DNA from: Rhizopus arrhizus
Lineage: Eukaryota > Mucoromycota > Mucoromycetes > Mucorales > Rhizopodaceae
Direction: 5' to 3'
DNA: 64,000 nt
Assembly (NCBI GenBank): GCA_024220505.1
Contig: JAKZZE010000041.1
Location: 62,001-126,000, forward strand
Below the pieces are notes generated by a model. It searched no databases. It was not told the DNA's origin and worked only from the letters and a program-made list of their open reading frames with translations. Below, piece after piece: positions 35,629-47,530 of this stretch (positions within the stretch are counted from its first letter, which is position 1; each line of letters starts with the position of its first letter). The position numbers were made by a program, and so were the translations under genes.

Positions 35629-36943
35629 TCAATTCTTTTTAAGCATGTCAGCATAACTAAAACTATTATTTTTACTTTCTTGGTTGTTTGTTTGTTCAAT
35701 TGATTTTGTATCTGTTGTTGGTAAAGGAGGGAAATGAAACGGTTTTAATTCTAAGATAGAAATGAGTTTATCTGCTTGTTAAATAAAACAATCACTTGCC
35801 TTCATTATGCGGTGATCTCTTTTTATGGCTGAGTTTACCGTTTCTTTTAGGATGTTGTTTATTTTGTTGTTTATTTTGTTGTTTATTCTGTTGTTTCTTT
35901 TGTGTTGATTCATTATTATTGTTATTATGAATGGACAAGTTGGATAACTGAACTTCTAGTGAGCTATTCTTTGGTTGTCTTATTCGATGATGATTCTTTA
36001 TGGATTGTGTGTTATTGTTCTTGTATGTATTTCGTTTATTGCTTTGTTGCTTGGGCATATGAGAATTTCTATGAGTTGTACTATAACCTGGTTGCCTGAT
36101 AGAATATAAAAGTAAGATAAAATAGCCCATGTATCCCTCGTTTCCTTACACCCTTAATACAGGTTCTGATTTCATTCTAGCAGCGATAGGTTGATCTTTA
36201 AAGGTTTTACCTTTAACGGAAGATAGGAACTTTAAAGCATCGTCTTCATTATTTAAAGTAATGTACCACATATTTCCGATATCTTGCTTTATATCTTTTA
36301 TAGGAGGTGACTCAAGCAATTGAAATAATTCATTTAATTCCTTTATTTTTTAATACGTAAGTTGTTGTTAGTCGATTAAAGTAGTATTAAACTTACATTC
36401 ATCGTACAATGAGGTATGTCCCTTAGAATTACTGTTGTTCTTTGAATGGATATATTTGGTTTAACTTTTGTACCCATTTCATTCACAATAACAAGAGATG
36501 ATTCTCTTAATATACTTGTGATATAATTTATATCATTTGTGTATTCACGCACACGTTTAAAATTAGCTACAAGTGAAATAGGTACGAATAAATCTTTATC
36601 CATTTGAGATACTATAAAATATGAGCATTAATAATAATAATAAAAATACGCAAATGATTACCTAAAAAAGTATCATTCATCAAATTTTGTCTTGAAAAAT
36701 AAAATTCGAGTTGTTTTTTTAAATTGAGTGATTTATCTATAAAAGTAAGTAAATGAACTTACTCTTTATTCATTTACCATTTTGCTCTATTGATGGATAG
36801 AATACAGTAGAAGGCGAATAGTAAATGTATTGCATTGGATAACGTTGTTTTGTATAAATTCTATAGTTGTTATGATTATTCCTTTTATACACTTTTTTAT
36901 TTTCTATTCCATTTCCTTCATTTATCTCTTCTTCTTTATTCAT
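35629..36943 (-). CDS. La-related RNA-binding protein (LARP4-like)
   Basis: Proposed exons 36943..36778, 36736..36662, 36611..36397, 36340..36150, 36095..35800, 35750..35629, giving 354 aa. The La motif runs from LKKQLEFYFSRQNLMNDTFL to DINYITSILRESSLVIVNEM. An RRM-like domain follows (TTVILRDIPHCTMNELNELF ... WYITLNNEDDALKFLSS). Then comes IAARMKSEPVL, a Gln/Asn/Lys low-complexity stretch (KQQNKQQNKQQNKQHPKRN), and a final FPPLP plus YADMLKK segment. LARP4/5 proteins bind poly(A) and stabilise mRNA; the YAD.LK/FPPL ending is typical for them. The last intron is GC-AG (49 nt). Confidence 0.88.
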
Positions 36944-37300
36944 TTCTTGTATTAAAAAAGAAGAAGTAAAAGAAGAAGAAAGAAAGAAAAAAAAGAAAGT
37001 TTCTTATTTCAATAGTAAATAACTTTCTGCGTGACCCAAAAAAAAAGCTTAAATCATTGGCTCATATTTTTTTTGCCCTTCCCCTACTTTCATAAACTAT
37101 AAACTCGGGCATGAACATAACATAATCATACACAAAAGAATGAACACTTGAAGCCTATTATGTTGTCAATTATTCATAAAGTTGTCAATATAAAACAACT
37201 CTATAATGTTACGCTGATAAATTAGACACACATTAAATCATTCTATTGACTTGTTTTTTAAAGCCCTAAAAACAGCATATCCTATCGCTGTCACGAGCAA
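36944..37300. other. Intergenic, promoter side of the LARP gene
   Basis: AT-rich with A/G-rich tract near 36955-37000. No coding signal. Confidence 0.4.
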
Positions 37301-37705
37301 TCTTGCAAGATAAACTAACCCTCTTTCTATCAGCTTGTGCCAAGAACAAAAAACGATGGAATGCCTTTGAATACTCCTATCTTTAAGTAGCCACAGAGAA
37401 ACTCAATTATGGATAATTAGAGAACATGTATTTAATTTTGTCTCTCAGGGGCCAAGCTGGGTGAGATGGTATTATCATATACATATTCTACTTAAATTTT
37501 TTGTCATGACAATCGACGTTTCAAAATTGGTCTTGTGCTTTTCGAAACAAACTAAGGACTTGTTTGTTAATCTGGAAACAATGCTATTATAGGCTTCTTG
37601 TAATTCTAGACCGTTATTATCGGCTTAATCCACCATTGTTTCTTCTTTATTGAGGCTAGTAAAAATTTAACTGTTCTATCAATATAAAAAAGGCATGCTT
37701 TTATA
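37300..37705 (-). repeat. Decayed dispersed repeat (copy B)
   Basis: Read as its reverse complement, about 37460-37700 matches 27460-27700 over about 200 bp, with exact blocks such as caccattgtttcttctttat and gaggcta. Around 37330-37460 it also resembles 15690-15850. In the minus reading it keeps protein-like sequence: SLNKEETMVD, GLELQEAYNSIVSRLTNKSL, then WHKLIERGLVYLARLLVTAI. The coding strand is therefore minus here and plus in copy A. Stops interrupt both. Probably remnants of one transposable-element gene; the family is unknown. Confidence 0.5.
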
Positions 37706-39110
37706 GTCCAATTTGATCAAGATATGAATAACCAGAAAGGTAATTGTTTTGATAAGTAACAGTATAGCTGAGAATGAGATCAGAAAAGATTTCACGTCTA
37801 AAAGACTATTCCAAAGGAAGAAAAAAGAAAAACAAAACTTTCATGTTCTATAGAAGTTGCTACGATGTTCTTAGATTATAAAACGTGGTTCTCTTGTAAC
37901 AGTGAGAAGCGTGCTACAAAATTTGAAGAAAGAAATATCAAATAGTTATAAGACGAGTGATGATTTGATTAATCCTGAAAGAGTTTGTGAATCGAAAAGA
38001 TTGCTAGAGCAACGAAAATTAAACTAGTATAATTGTCATAAATACTTTTTCTTTGGTATCTTCTGTGTATGTTTATTACTATAACCAAATCATTCGTATG
38101 TGTGGGCAAAGATGGTTGGTGAGCTGAAAGTTAAGCAAGCTGAATCTTTTGGAAGACAGCACAAATAACATATCCACCAAAGATCTTTCGGTACTCTCCA
38201 ATAAAATAAACTTGATAAGTATGCAAAAAGTGATCGAAATATACAAGCAAACGGATGAAAAGAAGGTGTGAAGATCTACTGGTAAAATTGTTGAGTTGGA
38301 GATGCTGAAGATAGTTGGAAGAAATTGGTTTAAGCACCTTTGTCACTCCTTTGTTTTGGGTATTAAGGATGAAAATTGGTTAGGCTTTTTTTTTACATCA
38401 TAAGAAATGAAGGAAAATAAAAGATATAATATGCATCCAATGAAGCAGTTGTCTAAAGAATTATCAAGTCTATTAGGCAATGTGAATCAGACAGTAACGT
38501 GCAATTGTGAAACCTGTTGTAACTGTTACCTCTTTTCCTAACTGTAGATGCTATATTATTAGAATATGAAGAACCTTCATAAATCACTTTCTATGAAACA
38601 CTTCCACCCAAAGAATGAATATGTTTGACATCAGGTTAAAAAATTTCTGCTTGAAGGTAACGGGCTGCATATATCTGATTCTTTAAAAGACACAAGCTAT
38701 AGTGAAAAAGATTTAACGAGTAGAATTTAGAGGTTCATTTTAACGACATTTGATCACTGAAGAATGGCAATCAAAGAAATTAGAAACTAGCGAATAACTA
38801 AAGGACTTATACTTGCTCATAAGAAACGGCTCAGCAAGGCATCAATTTCTCAAATAAATAAAAAGAGAAAGCTGTCGATTTCAGAATCCATTGACAGAAA
38901 AGCAATGTCCGAAAAACCCAATCGTTTGATTAGGTTTGATACTTGCGAGTTAAATTGTCCGAAGAAGTAAAAATTGAAGACAAAACAGGGAATAAATATA
39001 TGGTGAATGTCTGATTTAAATGTCCTGAAATAATAAAGAACACGAGTACCAAGATTGATATTGTGCCTCACAAAAAACTTCCTAGAGAACAGTTGGCCTG
39101 GTAAGTAATC
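37705..39110 (+). pseudogene. Decayed coding region, probably transposon-derived
   Basis: A series of + strand protein-like pieces separated by stops and shifts: FLDYKTWFSCNSEKRATKFE (about 37870), VGELKVKQAESFGRQHK (about 38115-38165), ILLEYEEPS (38555-38580), then a good stretch from about 38850 (KEKAVDFRI) through VKLSEEVKIEDKTGNKYMVN to PEIIKNTSTKIDIVPHKKLP and REQLAW at about 39100. The order and continuous strand suggest one old gene of more than 1 kb. No intact domain is present. The minus-strand open frames across it are shadows. Confidence 0.4.
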
Positions 39111-40180
39111 ATGAATGAAGAAGAGAGAAAAGAGCTTGTTAAAACATAAAAAACTGATTTAAACTAAGAATAAAAATAAGACTGGTCATTACAATGATAG
39201 CGATGGATATCCCAAAAGGATACCTTGCGGTATACACTTTAAAAAAGAAGACTAGAGCTTGCTTATAACTTATCTGGTTGGCCAAGTTGATTCCAGAGGA
39301 GGCTGTGGGTGACCTGATATCTCCTGCTGCCTTCAAGTGACTGGCTTTAGAACAAAAGTAAATAAAGCAAATCTTTATCCTATCTTTTACAAAGCTTTAA
39401 AGAAGAAGTGCAACTCTTGAAAATTAAAAAAAATATATTTTTCTGTTTAGTTTTCACTACTGCAAATTATATGCGTATATTATTCACATAGGTACACTAT
39501 TATTCTCTAATGTTTACTATATGAAGTAAATACTTAAGCTTTTCCCCATCAACTTGGATATGGATGGCTTTCCCCATAGCAAACAAAATGGAAATACAAT
39601 AAAAAGAAGGCAGATTAAGTTTTTGTAAAAGTAATGAGTTAGAGCCTACTTTTACAGCTGAATACCGATTTACATGGCAAACTAACGCTAAACTATAAAT
39701 ACTTATTTTATTATTAGTCTGTAAGCAGAATTTCACAGTCTATTATTAGTTCCAGATTATAGTGTGAATAATATAGTATGTAATAATCATTTTTAGTCAA
39801 ATTTCACAAACATGCTTTGTTCAGTTTATCTTGATTCAGCTTCAAAACCAGTTGAAATCAATTCAGGATAAATAAACAGACTTTACCATGAGAAGGTAAA
39901 AGCACAATGAATTCCAAAAGGCTGTATTCCATGAAAAAGCACAGCGAGAGGCAAGCGAAGACCTGTCAGTGGACAACAGAACAAGATATGTATGTATATC
40001 CTATCCCACAAATCCCAAACATGAAAAAGAAAATAAATGTTGTAAGATATACATTTCATCTAATTTGAAATGTGGAGAGGTGAGTATCCAGGCACTGCAC
40101 GAGGTATATATCCATATCTCTTCTCAGATCCTAAATAAACAAAACAAATAACGATAAGATGTACATGTTTTCTTACTTTA
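39111..40180. other. Intergenic with weak coding traces
   Basis: AT-rich. A 78-codon minus frame (39500..39736) and a coding-like + trace near 39905-40060 (KKHSERQAKTCQWTTEQDMY) are visible, neither with a start, splice pattern or recognised family. Confidence 0.35.
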
Positions 40181-41122
40181 TTGTCTACTGTCTATAAATG
40201 GAAACATCGTCTATCGAATTTATAAATCACTTGGCTGTTCACTGGGACATATTCAGTACGCTCACCGTCGATCTCAATCTGTCGACCTTTATCGCAGCCA
40301 TCTAGATCTCGAATGCAGCAGACAAGGGCCTCATTTGCTCCCACCATTCAAGTCCTTCGATTTCACAGCCTTTTATCCCGCTACCTCTTTCATCCTTCAA
40401 GCCATCATGACCTTCAGAGCATTCTGGAATATCACGTTGCTCTGTACCCCTTCTATTACCAGGACTTGTTCAATCACAGCCTACATCCCATCAGCGCCTT
40501 GTTGACAAACGAAACGCGCTTGAATAACCGCACTTGACAGCAAGTCAGGTTTGGATCTGCCCTGGTGGAAGCATCTGATCTGCCTGTCTCTAACAGTGTC
40601 ATTCACATGGTACACACGATCCAGATCAGTCATCGTCGTCTTCTGAGAGACATCGATGCCAACCTGATGGAGATTGTCTTGACATGGGTTGGTTTGAAGG
40701 ATCAAATTGAAAGTACCGACTGGCTTGTTTTGACTCCAACAGACAACGCACCTGGACCTAGCGTCTCTCTGGAATGAGATAGTTCAATTGGAACAGGAGA
40801 CCAAACTTCACACCTTGCCATAGAAGCAAAAAGCGCTTTTGGGCGCAAATACGGCATGCTCTTGTTATTGGCTGAGAACAAGGTCGTTTTGGAGTCTACT
40901 GAATCTGGTACGAAGATGGTGAATTGACAGTTTTTGGGTACGCATATTTACGATGGTAGTGTGATGATTGAGATGGATGCCATGTTCTTGTCTGTGAGTG
41001 GGATGAGTCGTGCTAGGCCCATCTTTGCCACCCTTTTCTGGATTGGTTTGATAAATTGTGCTTACAGTGGCCTATGTTTTTTTTTTATCAGAGAGAGATG
41101 GATGTCAACTTATTTTGAATAG
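40181..41122 (+). pseudogene. Broken gene with three in-frame TGA codons, family unknown
   Basis: From 40313 to 41122 a single + frame reads well apart from TGA codons at about 40535, 40775 and 40924. Pieces: LQSILEYHVALYPFYYQDLF, NSVIHMVHTIQISHRRLLRD, ANLMEIVLTWVGLKDQIEST, FGRKYGMLLLLAENKVVLES, THIYDGSVMIEMDAMFLSVS. A preceding ATG frame at about 40199 (METSSIEFINHLAVHWDIF) is shifted by one base. GC content is higher than the surroundings, like real genes here. No consensus introns remove the stops. I conclude that it is a recently disabled gene; I do not recognise the family. Confidence 0.5.
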
Positions 41123-41670
41123 GGAAGAGTTGAATGCAACAGAGCAAGGAGCAGAGATTGATTATAGTTTGTATCAATAAAATGATTGCTGTTATCACTG
41201 TCAATTAAATCAGGAGAGAATTTACGCATATACGCGTTTAATGCACATGCTGACTTTTTAACTTGCTTAGAAAACAAGTTTGAATGTAACATGATTCACA
41301 AGCTTTTGCAGAATTATGATTGGAAAAGTGTTTGAGTCATTTCTGATCTTGTACACTTTCACACTATTCCAATTGATTAAATTGATAACAAAAAAAAACT
41401 TTCCGAAAGAACACAAATGAAGGAAAATTGAAGAATTTGATGATCAGAGATTACTCTTTCTGATGAATGGTTCATGATGTAATCGGAATAAAGATTCAAT
41501 GCGATCTCGTGAAATAAACAGTCTTATTTCTCATCTAATTCTTATACACTCGTAATTTCTTATTTTTATAAAGTATCTTGTTGTACAAGTAATCTAATCA
41601 CAAACAGGATATCTACTTTATCTAATCATTTTTAATCTGGAATGCAAACATATAGGATCAATCATCAAAT
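41123..41670. other. Intergenic
   Basis: AT-rich 3' flank of ornithine aminotransferase. Nothing coding seen. Confidence 0.5.
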
Positions 41671-43113
41671 TTAGTGGCCGAGTTCATTAGGAATATCTTC
41701 CTTCTTCATGTTCACAATATCCTTCAAAGCACCAGCAATGATATCCACACCCTTCATCAAATCTTCTTCTGTGATACAAAGTGGAGGTGCCAAACGAATA
41801 ATGTTCACGTGAGTAGGTTTAGCCAGTAAACCTCTTGATTTGAGTAACAAGCAAAGTTCCCAGGCTGTTCTCTCAGACTTTGATTCGTCAATCACAATTG
41901 CATTCAACAAACCGCGGCCACGCACTAAAGAATGCCGTGTGAGAAAAAATAAAAGGGTCTGATTGGTTTATTATTACCTGTCTTAATCAAGGGACTATCT
42001 AATTTGATCAATGCCTCTCTGAATTTTTGTCCTAATCTTTCCGAGTTTTCCACCAGTTTTTCATCTTTAATGACCTGAAGAGCAGCAATAGAGGCAGCAC
42101 AACCCAAGGGGTTACCACCATAAGTAGAACCGTGTTCTCCTGGCTTGATACAAAGCATGATGTCACGATCGGCCAAAACGGCAGAAACGGGGTATACACC
42201 GCCCGAAAGAGCCTTACCGAGAAGAACAATGTCTGGACGAACCTGGTCATGATCAACACAGAGCATCTTTCCTGTACGACCAAGACCGGTTTGGATTTCA
42301 TCAGCAATAAAGAGCACATTGTGCTTCTTGCAAAGTTCATAACACTTTTTCAAGTATCCTTCATCAGGTACCATAATACTAGGAAACAATGTCAGCCAAC
42401 CCATTCTCTCTCTTTTTTTTTTTTACTTTACCCAGCTTCACCTTGAATAGGTTCAATCAAAAAGGCAGCCACATTCTTTCCGACCTTTTCCAAAACGTCT
42501 TCTAAATCTTCTAAATGATTGTATCGGATTCTGGTGCCTTCAACCACTGAGGGGCCCACTAAGGGCAAATAAGGGCCAAAGCCAGCATAAGAATCGGGAT
42601 CGGTCGACATGGAGATCACACCGGTAGTACGACCGTGAAAGTTATTTTCACAGCTGAGCACAATAGCTTCATTATCTTTGATACCCTTCTTTTCGTATCC
42701 CCATTTACGAGCCAATTTGATCGCGGTCTCAACAGCTTCGGCACCCGTGTTCATGGGCAAGACCATATCATAACCAAAATAATCGTGAATGTATTCTGCA
42801 TAAGCACTGTAGACATCATTATAAAATGCTCTGGAGGACAAGGTCAACTTTTGTGCTTGATCACACAATGCCTTGACAATCTTGGGATGACAGTGACCTT
42901 GATTGACTGCAGAATACGCAGACAAAAAGTCCATGTATTTCTTTCCTTCGGGATCAGTGACCCAGATGCCCTTGGCTTCAGAAAAGACAACAGGAAGAGG
43001 ATGATAGCTAAAGACGCATTGGTTTTAAATCATATCACCTTTTTTATTTCTTACTTGTGTGCACCAAAGGTGGCTTCCTTTTCAACAACTTGCTTGCTAG
43101 AGAGTTGAGTCAT
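41671..43113 (-). CDS. CAR2: Ornithine aminotransferase
   Basis: PLP-dependent enzyme converting ornithine and 2-oxoglutarate to glutamate-semialdehyde and glutamate; cytosolic in fungi and part of arginine catabolism. Exons 43113..43055, 43007..42432, 42378..41978, 41924..41671 give 429 aa, the usual length. Family landmarks: [82 protein letters not shown], then the PLP-binding lysine in [16 protein letters not shown] and [16 protein letters not shown]. No mitochondrial presequence is seen ([17 protein letters not shown]), in keeping with a cytosolic enzyme. Confidence 0.96.
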
Positions 43114-43402
43114 TTTGATTCTTTTTTCTGGTAAATTGTAGAAAGAAAAAAAAAGAAATTGGAACGAATGTGAAGAGAGGCGTCGTTTTATAGGGACAAC
43201 ACATTCACAAGAGTTTTGATTGGTCTCAATTTACAAACTCAATTTCTCACGGTTCATTTTAGTGTCAAATCAAAAATGGAAATTTCTCCCCTTGTGACGG
43301 ACGGGGGAACACAAACGACAAGTTTCCTTAAAAAGGAATCAATGATGTCAAAGGAACACATGCATGTCATATTATACAGTTCATTTTATTATTTCAACTT
43401 TA

Positions 43403-44535
43403 TTAAACAGAAGCCTGAATAGGGGGTTCAACAAATTCCTTGGCGGCCTTAGCACCAGTGTCATCACCAGCGGCAGCAGCACCACCGTGAAGGGCCAAGA
43501 GAGCAGAGACATCAAACTTGGGTGCCTTGAGGATCTTGACCTTACGAACATAGGTGTTTTGGAGAGGGTAAATACCTTGACAAGCCTTTTCGATACGGAC
43601 AGCAATAGCATCTTGAGCAGATTGAGAAGCTGAGGATGTGACCTTGGCAACCAATTCCTTCAAATCACAAGCAGAGGCTTCTTCAGTCATGATTTCAAAC
43701 ATCTTTTTGCGGATTTGACGGATTTGAGAAGATTGAGCATAAGTGGTCTTCTTGATTTGGTTGCGACGACGAGCAGTGAAGGAGATGGCAAAGAGACGAA
43801 CCAAGTAACCATCGGTGGTCTTGATGTCAACAAAGGCCTCAATGAGGGATTGCCACTTCTTGACCATGGAGCGGAGCTTGTCAGTGGTCATGTCCATACC
43901 GTTAAAGTTGGTAAGACAGTTCTTGCCTTGGATTTCATCTACCTTGAGCTTGATCTTGCGGAAAGAACGAGATTCATCCTTGGACAAGTCACCAAGGGAC
44001 ATTTCGACAACACGACCGTTCAAAGAGTCGTTGGCGTTGCGGAGACCTTGAGTACGGTTGACCAAGGTCTTACCTACTTGACGAACTTCAAACATGGAAG
44101 GAGCCTTGATGTCGTACCAGTCTTTACGGGTGAAAGGGTCAACGCTAGAAGAAAACAATCAACATACACATTCAAATGATCACTGTTGGAAAAAAAAGAA
44201 AAAAGAAAAAAGCATGTGCAGTGAAATGTTGAAAGTGATTGTGTTGCTTTCAAATAATATCATGCTGACTCGTTGTATTTATTTTAAATTTCTTCATCAT
44301 TGCTGCCTCCAATTTGTATTCTAATCATTCTCTTTCTCTACGTATAGACATGCACATACTTTCTATCCTCTTTTTTTTTTCCATACATAAATATGTACTA
44401 TCTTTTTTTGTACTTACACCTTCTTCTTCAAACCCTTCTTTCCTTTACTAAGGCGCTTATTCTTGCCAACAGCTAATGGATGATGGTTAGAATTTAACTT
44501 TGGATGGATGGATGGATAGCTATGATTTTACCCAT
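43403..44535 (-). CDS. RPS1: 40S ribosomal protein eS1 (RPS1/S3a)
   Basis: Small-subunit ribosomal protein. Exons 44535..44532 (ATGG), 44472..44418, 44144..43403 give 266 aa, typical for eS1. It begins [20 protein letters not shown] and continues [25 protein letters not shown]-like [20 protein letters not shown] and Y(L)[18 protein letters not shown], all hallmark eS1 segments. Exon 1 contributes only ATGG. The second intron is long for this genome (273 nt, 44145-44417), the kind of intron that could hold a snoRNA. C-ending codon bias fits high expression. Confidence 0.95.
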
Positions 44536-46250
44536 AATGTCAATATAAAAGAGGGATTGATAGCGTTCTGAAGTCTGGCGGATTATTTCCGTTTGCAAGC
44601 AAGAGCGGAGACGTAAATCAATACAGTCACACTTTGAAGCTCACATTCCGAACTAAAAAAAAAAAACTTTTTGTGCAAAGACATCTAGCATGATGAAAGG
44701 TGGATAGCGCAAGAGGTTCACTGCCTCTTTCCAGAGCTTGTTTCCTCCTTTTACATGATGGCTGTAAGTCTCATGTCACTTTCAATAAAGTTGTTCCTAT
44801 TTGTTTTTCTTACAGTTGAATTCAAGACAACAGTTTTTTTTTTTTTCAGCTTTTCTTGTCTATATTCAATATAAACCATTATTACTATTGATACAAGCAT
44901 AAAACACAATCTACATCACCTAAATTTAAAATTGAATGATTACAACGAAATAGAGAGTGAGAAACTGATCACTGAACGGATAAATACAGTGTTCCATTAT
45001 CTAATCATTCTATCTTTTGATGAATCCAAACAAAATAAGAGTAAAATAAGGCAATAACTCAAGGGTTTATGATCTACTCAGTTTTGAGGCACAAGGAACT
45101 TGTTTACTTGTGATCATCATCCACAGATACATGCTGGCCATATTCAATTTGAAAAAGAAGACGCAAGCAATCAAGATGACACAGATCAACGGTATCTCTT
45201 TGATTTTTATTCTTGATTTGTACCATAGAAATTCTGCTCATTTCGATCATGATAATACATAAAGATCAACAACAGGATAGTATAAAACTAAAAGAAGGAA
45301 AACAAGATGACGCTCTTCATGCTGAAATGGCTGTTCACAATTGTTTGATAGAGAAAGGAAAAGGAGGTGAAAAGGGTTTTAAAGAACGAGGATGATCGTT
45401 TTATTAAAGATGGCTTATTCTTTATAAATTAGTTTTTACTGTTCATGTTATTTGATTCGCAGCTGTTTGAGACAGCTAATCTCACAATTAAAAATAGGGT
45501 GATTTATGAGAATCCAAATAAAGATATTTTCTATCCTAAAATGGATAAACACAAAACCTTTAAAAGCTTACAATGAAACATGTGATCAATTTAAATAAAC
45601 GCGCTACATGAATGTCGATTGAAAGCCAAAGAAAAAGCGAGTAAAAGGTGATGGGCTTTGCAACTTGCAGAACATGAAGCAAGAATCGTCAACGGACCCG
45701 TTCTTTCTGGACCCCCTCTCGTCTCAAACTGAAAACTTTTCAGAGCACAGTGCGCTGTTCATAAAACAAAAGATGTTGGCAGCCATGGATGATCCATTCG
45801 TCAAGGCAATATGTGATGTTTTGAAAACCAAAATGTAAAAAGACATGGATTGTAACAGACAGTGGCAGATGCCTCACTTTTTGTGCATCAGCCGGACATT
45901 AAAAGGATGAATAAAATCCTTTGGACACTTTCTTTTTACTGAGAAAGTAGTGAATAGAAACCAAAAGCAGCACCAGAGAAAGCTTTGGGGGGAAAGTTGA
46001 ATGAATAGCATGTTCTTAAAAAAGAGCTTGAATGGTGATAACAAGACAAAAAAAAAAATAGAAACAGAGTCTGAAATGGTCTGTGCAAAGTGTCCATATT
46101 TATTTGAAAAATAGTTTTTTTTTTGTCCTAAACCCAGTGAATGGTTTGCTTTTATAAAAACATCCCTTTTCATCTTGATCCCATCTTGTGTTTTTTTTTT
46201 GTCTTAAATAAATACAAATGGTTTGAATACAGTCAAAAAAGTATACTTGT
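44536..46250. other. Intergenic with decayed traces
   Basis: eS1 upstream region, then AT-rich sequence. Short traces of coding-like sequence near 45230-45390 (+, KDQQQDSIKLKEGKQDDALH) and 45600-45840. No intact gene. A ggat tetranucleotide run lies near 44502-44517. Confidence 0.35.
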
Positions 46251-47038
46251 GCAATCCTGATTTGCTGCATTGGCAGGTACAGTGGCGTAAGATGACGTCA
46301 ACTCGTCACAGGATAGCCAAAGAAATCAAAAGGAACGCCCCTTTTTTCTGGGAACTGGCATAAAGACGGATCGTCACTGCAAGCATCGTTGGGTGAGCGG
46401 ATAGGATGTCAGACCAGACGGTACCCGTGGAATACTCTGACCCTATTTACAACAAACGGAACCCATGTCTTTCGAGCAAGGCGCTCTTGACATCGGATCG
46501 GTTGGCTGCATGACCGTGTATCACGACTGGACGCCAAAAGAGAGAGAGCCTTCCCTGGATCAGAGCCCTCGAACCCATGCTGTCCTGTCAATCTACTTCA
46601 CAACAGGTTTGAACTTTTCGCAGTCGGCAGGGACCAACCAACAGCTCCTTTTGGGATCTATGGTCCCCTCGTCTGGCATCAGGATCACTCTCCTTGGTCT
46701 TGTTTGGATCAGTCCCTGTTGGATCGATGGCCTTTGGAGATGATGGACAATGTCTGGCTGGGTCGTTTCAGGTATGCCAAGAGGAAACGGGTGGAGACAA
46801 CGATTGCCTATCGATCCTTGAGATGAAAAAGAAGAAGGGGGGGGTACTTTTTTTTTAATGGCTGATCGTCTGGATGACAACTGGCTAAATTCCTTCCGTA
46901 TTGCCGACAGAAAACGCAGTGAATTCCCTCCGTAACACCTCGTTCTGCTTACCTCAGGCAGCATACTCTCTATGCCTCGTTTCCATTTGTCCTGCTGCTC
47001 ACCATCCGATGGTCAAGAAGGCCCTCTCTACAGAGCAG

Positions 47039-47083
<45 letters not shown>

Positions 47084-47530
47084 GCTGTCTGGTAGCATGC
47101 GTCTGCCAGAATCTCTTTTAAGCATCTTTGAGCTTCCTCGTCTTTTCCAAATATAGAATGCCAACTCATCTCCACCCGTCTTTTCTATTTCAACCGTGGC
47201 TCGACTTGAGGGTTGGGTTGGGACTCTTTGGAGAGAGGATTCGAATGGCATCTTTTGATGCCCTCCCTTTTTGGCTTGAAAGCAGGATTTGTTCATCGAC
47301 AGCTGTCTCACAACGAAATCGGTCCTTCGCTTTTGGCCAGCGTACGGCATTCTTTTTATGGGGCATTCTAATCTAAATCAAGAGACACATGTCAACCGTT
47401 GTCTTCTAGAGAGAAACACGACTCGAACGTGCACTCCTATTGTCCTCTTTCCAGAGACGAGTAAGACAACAATAGACTTTGATCACCGCATTCAAACTCC
47501 AAAAATGAAGCGAGATTGAATTTGGGCTGT
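46251..47530 (+). pseudogene. GC-richer decayed gene remnant
   Basis: A 1.2 kb island that is visibly less AT-rich than its flanks. In + frames it has pieces such as MSDQTVPVEYSDPIYNKRNP (from about 46408), WPLEMMDNVWLGRFRYAKRK (about 46726-46790), RLDDNWLNSFRIADRKRSEF (about 46867-46925) and LVGLGLFGERIRMASFDAL-like sequence near 47210. These lie in different frames, and 38 consecutive T (47045-47082) interrupt them. Minus-strand frames across the same region are longer but look like shadows. Family unknown. Confidence 0.35.

Noticed and set aside
35770..35799. 28-nt intron in the LARP gene
   Set aside because: In frame, but far shorter than all others; the 49-nt alternative also keeps frame and the conserved motif.
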